Below are positions 4,328 through 5,642 of a stretch of DNA of 5,642 bases, piece after piece. The position numbers were made by a program, and so were the translations under genes. Numbering within the stretch: the first letter of the stretch is position 1; the number at the start of each line of letters is the position of its first letter. Below the pieces are notes generated by a model. It was not told where the DNA came from and did not search any database. It was given only the letters and a program-made list of their open reading frames with translations. Origin of the DNA: Cyanobacteriota bacterium (GTDB lineage: Bacteria; Cyanobacteriota; Cyanobacteriia; SKYG9); contig JANWZG010000259.1 in the NCBI GenBank assembly GCA_025054735.1, positions 1-5,642 on the forward strand, read 5' to 3'.

Positions 4328-5642
4328 ATGATTGCTATTGCACCATCTCCCTCCCTGCCAACGCTTGATGAGCTGCGTTATGGCTTGCCTAATATCTGTG
4401 GCTGGGAAGCAGAGATCCAAGCTGTCACCAACCACAGTGATCCCATCTTTTTGCCATCGACCAACATCAAGTTGGATCAGGTTAATGCATTTTTTGCCTG
4501 TGCTCTACACATGCACCAACCAACAATTCCGGCAGGAGCACATGGTGAACTCATTTCTAACCTTCAATACATGTTCGAGCATCAAGGCGAAGGCGATAAT
4601 CACAATGCTGGAACCTTTGCCTGGTGCTATTCCCGCATGGGTGACTTTATTCCAGAGTTGGTCCATCAAGGCTGTAACCCCCGCATCATGCTGGACTATT
4701 CTGGCAATTTGCTGTGGGGCCTGCGCCAAATGCACCGTGATGACATCTTTAACAACCTAAAGCGGATTACCTGCGATCCTTACTACCAGCCCTATGTTGA
4801 GTGGTTAGGAACCATGTGGAGTCATGCAGTTGTGCCTTCGACTCCTATTCCTGACATCAAATTGCACATTCAGGCATGGCAACACCACTTTGCTGCCATC
4901 TTTGGGTACGATGCTCTCCGCCGGGTCAAAGGGTTTTCGCCCCCTGAGATGCACTTACCTAACCATCCCGATACTGCCTACGAATACATCAAAGCCTTGC
5001 AGGACTGTGGCTACCGCTGGTTAATGGTGCAGGAGCACTCGGTGGAGCGACTGGATGGATCTGGGCTACACCACGACCAGAAATATATCCCCAATACCCT
5101 AGTGGCGCGGAACTCTAAGGGCGAGGTTGCTAAAATCACTGTGTTAATCAAAACCCAGGGATCAGATACAAAACTGGTGGCACAGATGCAGCCTTACTAC
5201 GAGGCAAAAGGACGGGGACGGCAGACGATCGGTACGGTGACCGTGCCCAGTTGCGTTACCCAGATTGCCGATGGAGAAAATGGCGGTGTCATGATGAATG
5301 AATTTCCGGGGAGCTTTTTCCCAGCTTGGTACCAAATCCGTGATCAAGGGGGTACAGGCACAGTTGGAGTCAATGGCACCGAATATCTAGAGCTATTGGC
5401 AGCAGCCGGAGTCAACCCAGCAGACTATCCAGAAATTCAACCTGTGCACCAGCACAAGATTTGGCAGCGGGTTAACCCAGATCATCCCACCCCAGAGGCA
5501 GTTGAGCAGGCGATCGCCGAGCTGAAACAAACCGACCATCGCTTTAGCATGGATGGAGCCTCTTGGACAAACAATATCAGTTGGGTCGAGGGCTATGAAA
5601 ATGTGCTAGAGCCAATGAACCAGCTTAGTGCAGCTTTCCACC
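4328..5642 (+). CDS. Glycoside hydrolase family 57 protein (3' end outside window)
   Basis: Family GH57 enzymes hydrolyse or transfer alpha-glucans with a retaining mechanism, using a glutamate nucleophile and an aspartate acid/base. Here 438 codons are visible with no stop before the window edge. After the start MIAIAPSPSLPTLDELRYGL, the family signature HMHQP stands at 61-65 (conserved region 1, usually HxHQP). Next come GEGDNHNAGTFAWCY, LDYSGNLLWG, WSHAVVPSTP, and KGFSPPEMHLPNHPD with E207 as candidate nucleophile. IADGENGGVMMNEFP follows, with D315 as candidate acid/base, then MDGASWTNNISW near 408-419. Catalytic assignments are by motif resemblance. The text closely matches a conserved cyanobacterial GH57 protein as I remember it; its exact substrate, probably glycogen-related, is unknown to me. 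No signal peptide is seen with this start, so it is likely cytosolic. I chose ATG 4328 because family homology begins just after it. An in-frame ATG at 4148 would add 60 residues. No Shine-Dalgarno site supports either start. Confidence 0.93.
   Translation, partial: MIAIAPSPSLPTLDELRYGLPNICGWEAEIQAVTNHSDPIFLPSTNIKLDQVNAFFACALHMHQPTIPAGAHGELISNLQYMFEHQGEGDNHNAGTFAWCYSRMGDFIPELVHQGCNPRIMLDYSGNLLWGLRQMHRDDIFNNLKRITCDPYYQPYVEWLGTMWSHAVVPSTPIPDIKLHIQAWQHHFAAIFGYDALRRVKGFSPPEMHLPNHPDTAYEYIKALQDCGYRWLMVQEHSVERLDGSGLHHDQKYIPNTLVARNSKGEVAKITVLIKTQGSDTKLVAQMQPYYEAKGRGRQTIGTVTVPSCVTQIADGENGGVMMNEFPGSFFPAWYQIRDQGGTGTVGVNGTEYLELLAAAGVNPADYPEIQPVHQHKIWQRVNPDHPTPEAVEQAIAELKQTDHRFSMDGASWTNNISWVEGYENVLEPMNQLSAAFH
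5510..5517. repeat. HIP1 octamer GCGATCGC
   Basis: Exact copy within the GH57 gene, encoding AIA in the helix after PTPEAVEQ. Confidence 0.85.

Noticed and set aside
4332..4760. 142-residue open frame on the + strand at the start of the GH57 region
   Set aside because: It lies in another frame of the GH57 gene, whose own frame carries the family motifs HMHQP and LDYSGNLLWG; the product is cysteine-rich low-quality text with no recognisable motif.

Overview
This window almost certainly comes from a cyanobacterial chromosome. Three things support that. The octamer GCGATCGC (HIP1) occurs exactly four times in 5.6 kb, where chance predicts about 0.1. One gene encodes a bilin lyase of the CpcS/CpeS family, which is tied to phycobilisomes. 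The CTP synthase and the family-57 glycoside hydrolase both read like cyanobacterial members of their families. I cannot name the genus.

Layout, left to right. (1) pyrG (176-1828, +) is a complete CTP synthase with all catalytic residues in place but two radical substitutions at normally conserved positions (R185 and R433). (2) A 68-residue protein of unknown function (2031-2237, +) has a strong ribosome binding site. (3) A gene-free stretch (2238-2655) holds a nested inverted-repeat structure of about 160 bp (2279-2437) resembling a small non-autonomous mobile element or structured intergenic repeat. It is followed by a possible control region with an inverted repeat and a pair of 9-bp direct repeats spaced 21 bp. 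(4) A CpcS/CpeS-family phycobiliprotein lyase lies at 2656-3195 (+). (5) Convergent to it is a single-pass membrane protein of unknown function (3272-3940, -); a stem-loop sits between the two stop codons. (6) A divergent intergenic region (3941-4327) contains a perfect 8-bp-arm hairpin and short direct repeats. (7) The window ends inside a GH57 glycoside hydrolase (4328->5642, +), truncated by the window edge.

The genes do not form one pathway. They cover nucleotide synthesis (CTP), light-harvesting pigment attachment, an unknown envelope protein and alpha-glucan metabolism, with wide gaps and one strand switch, so they look like separate transcription units of ordinary core genome. I see no defence system, prophage, toxin-antitoxin pair, CRISPR array, tRNA or rRNA. 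The most unusual items are the nested inverted-repeat element and the pyrG glycine-to-arginine change next to the nucleotide-binding KTKPTQ motif.
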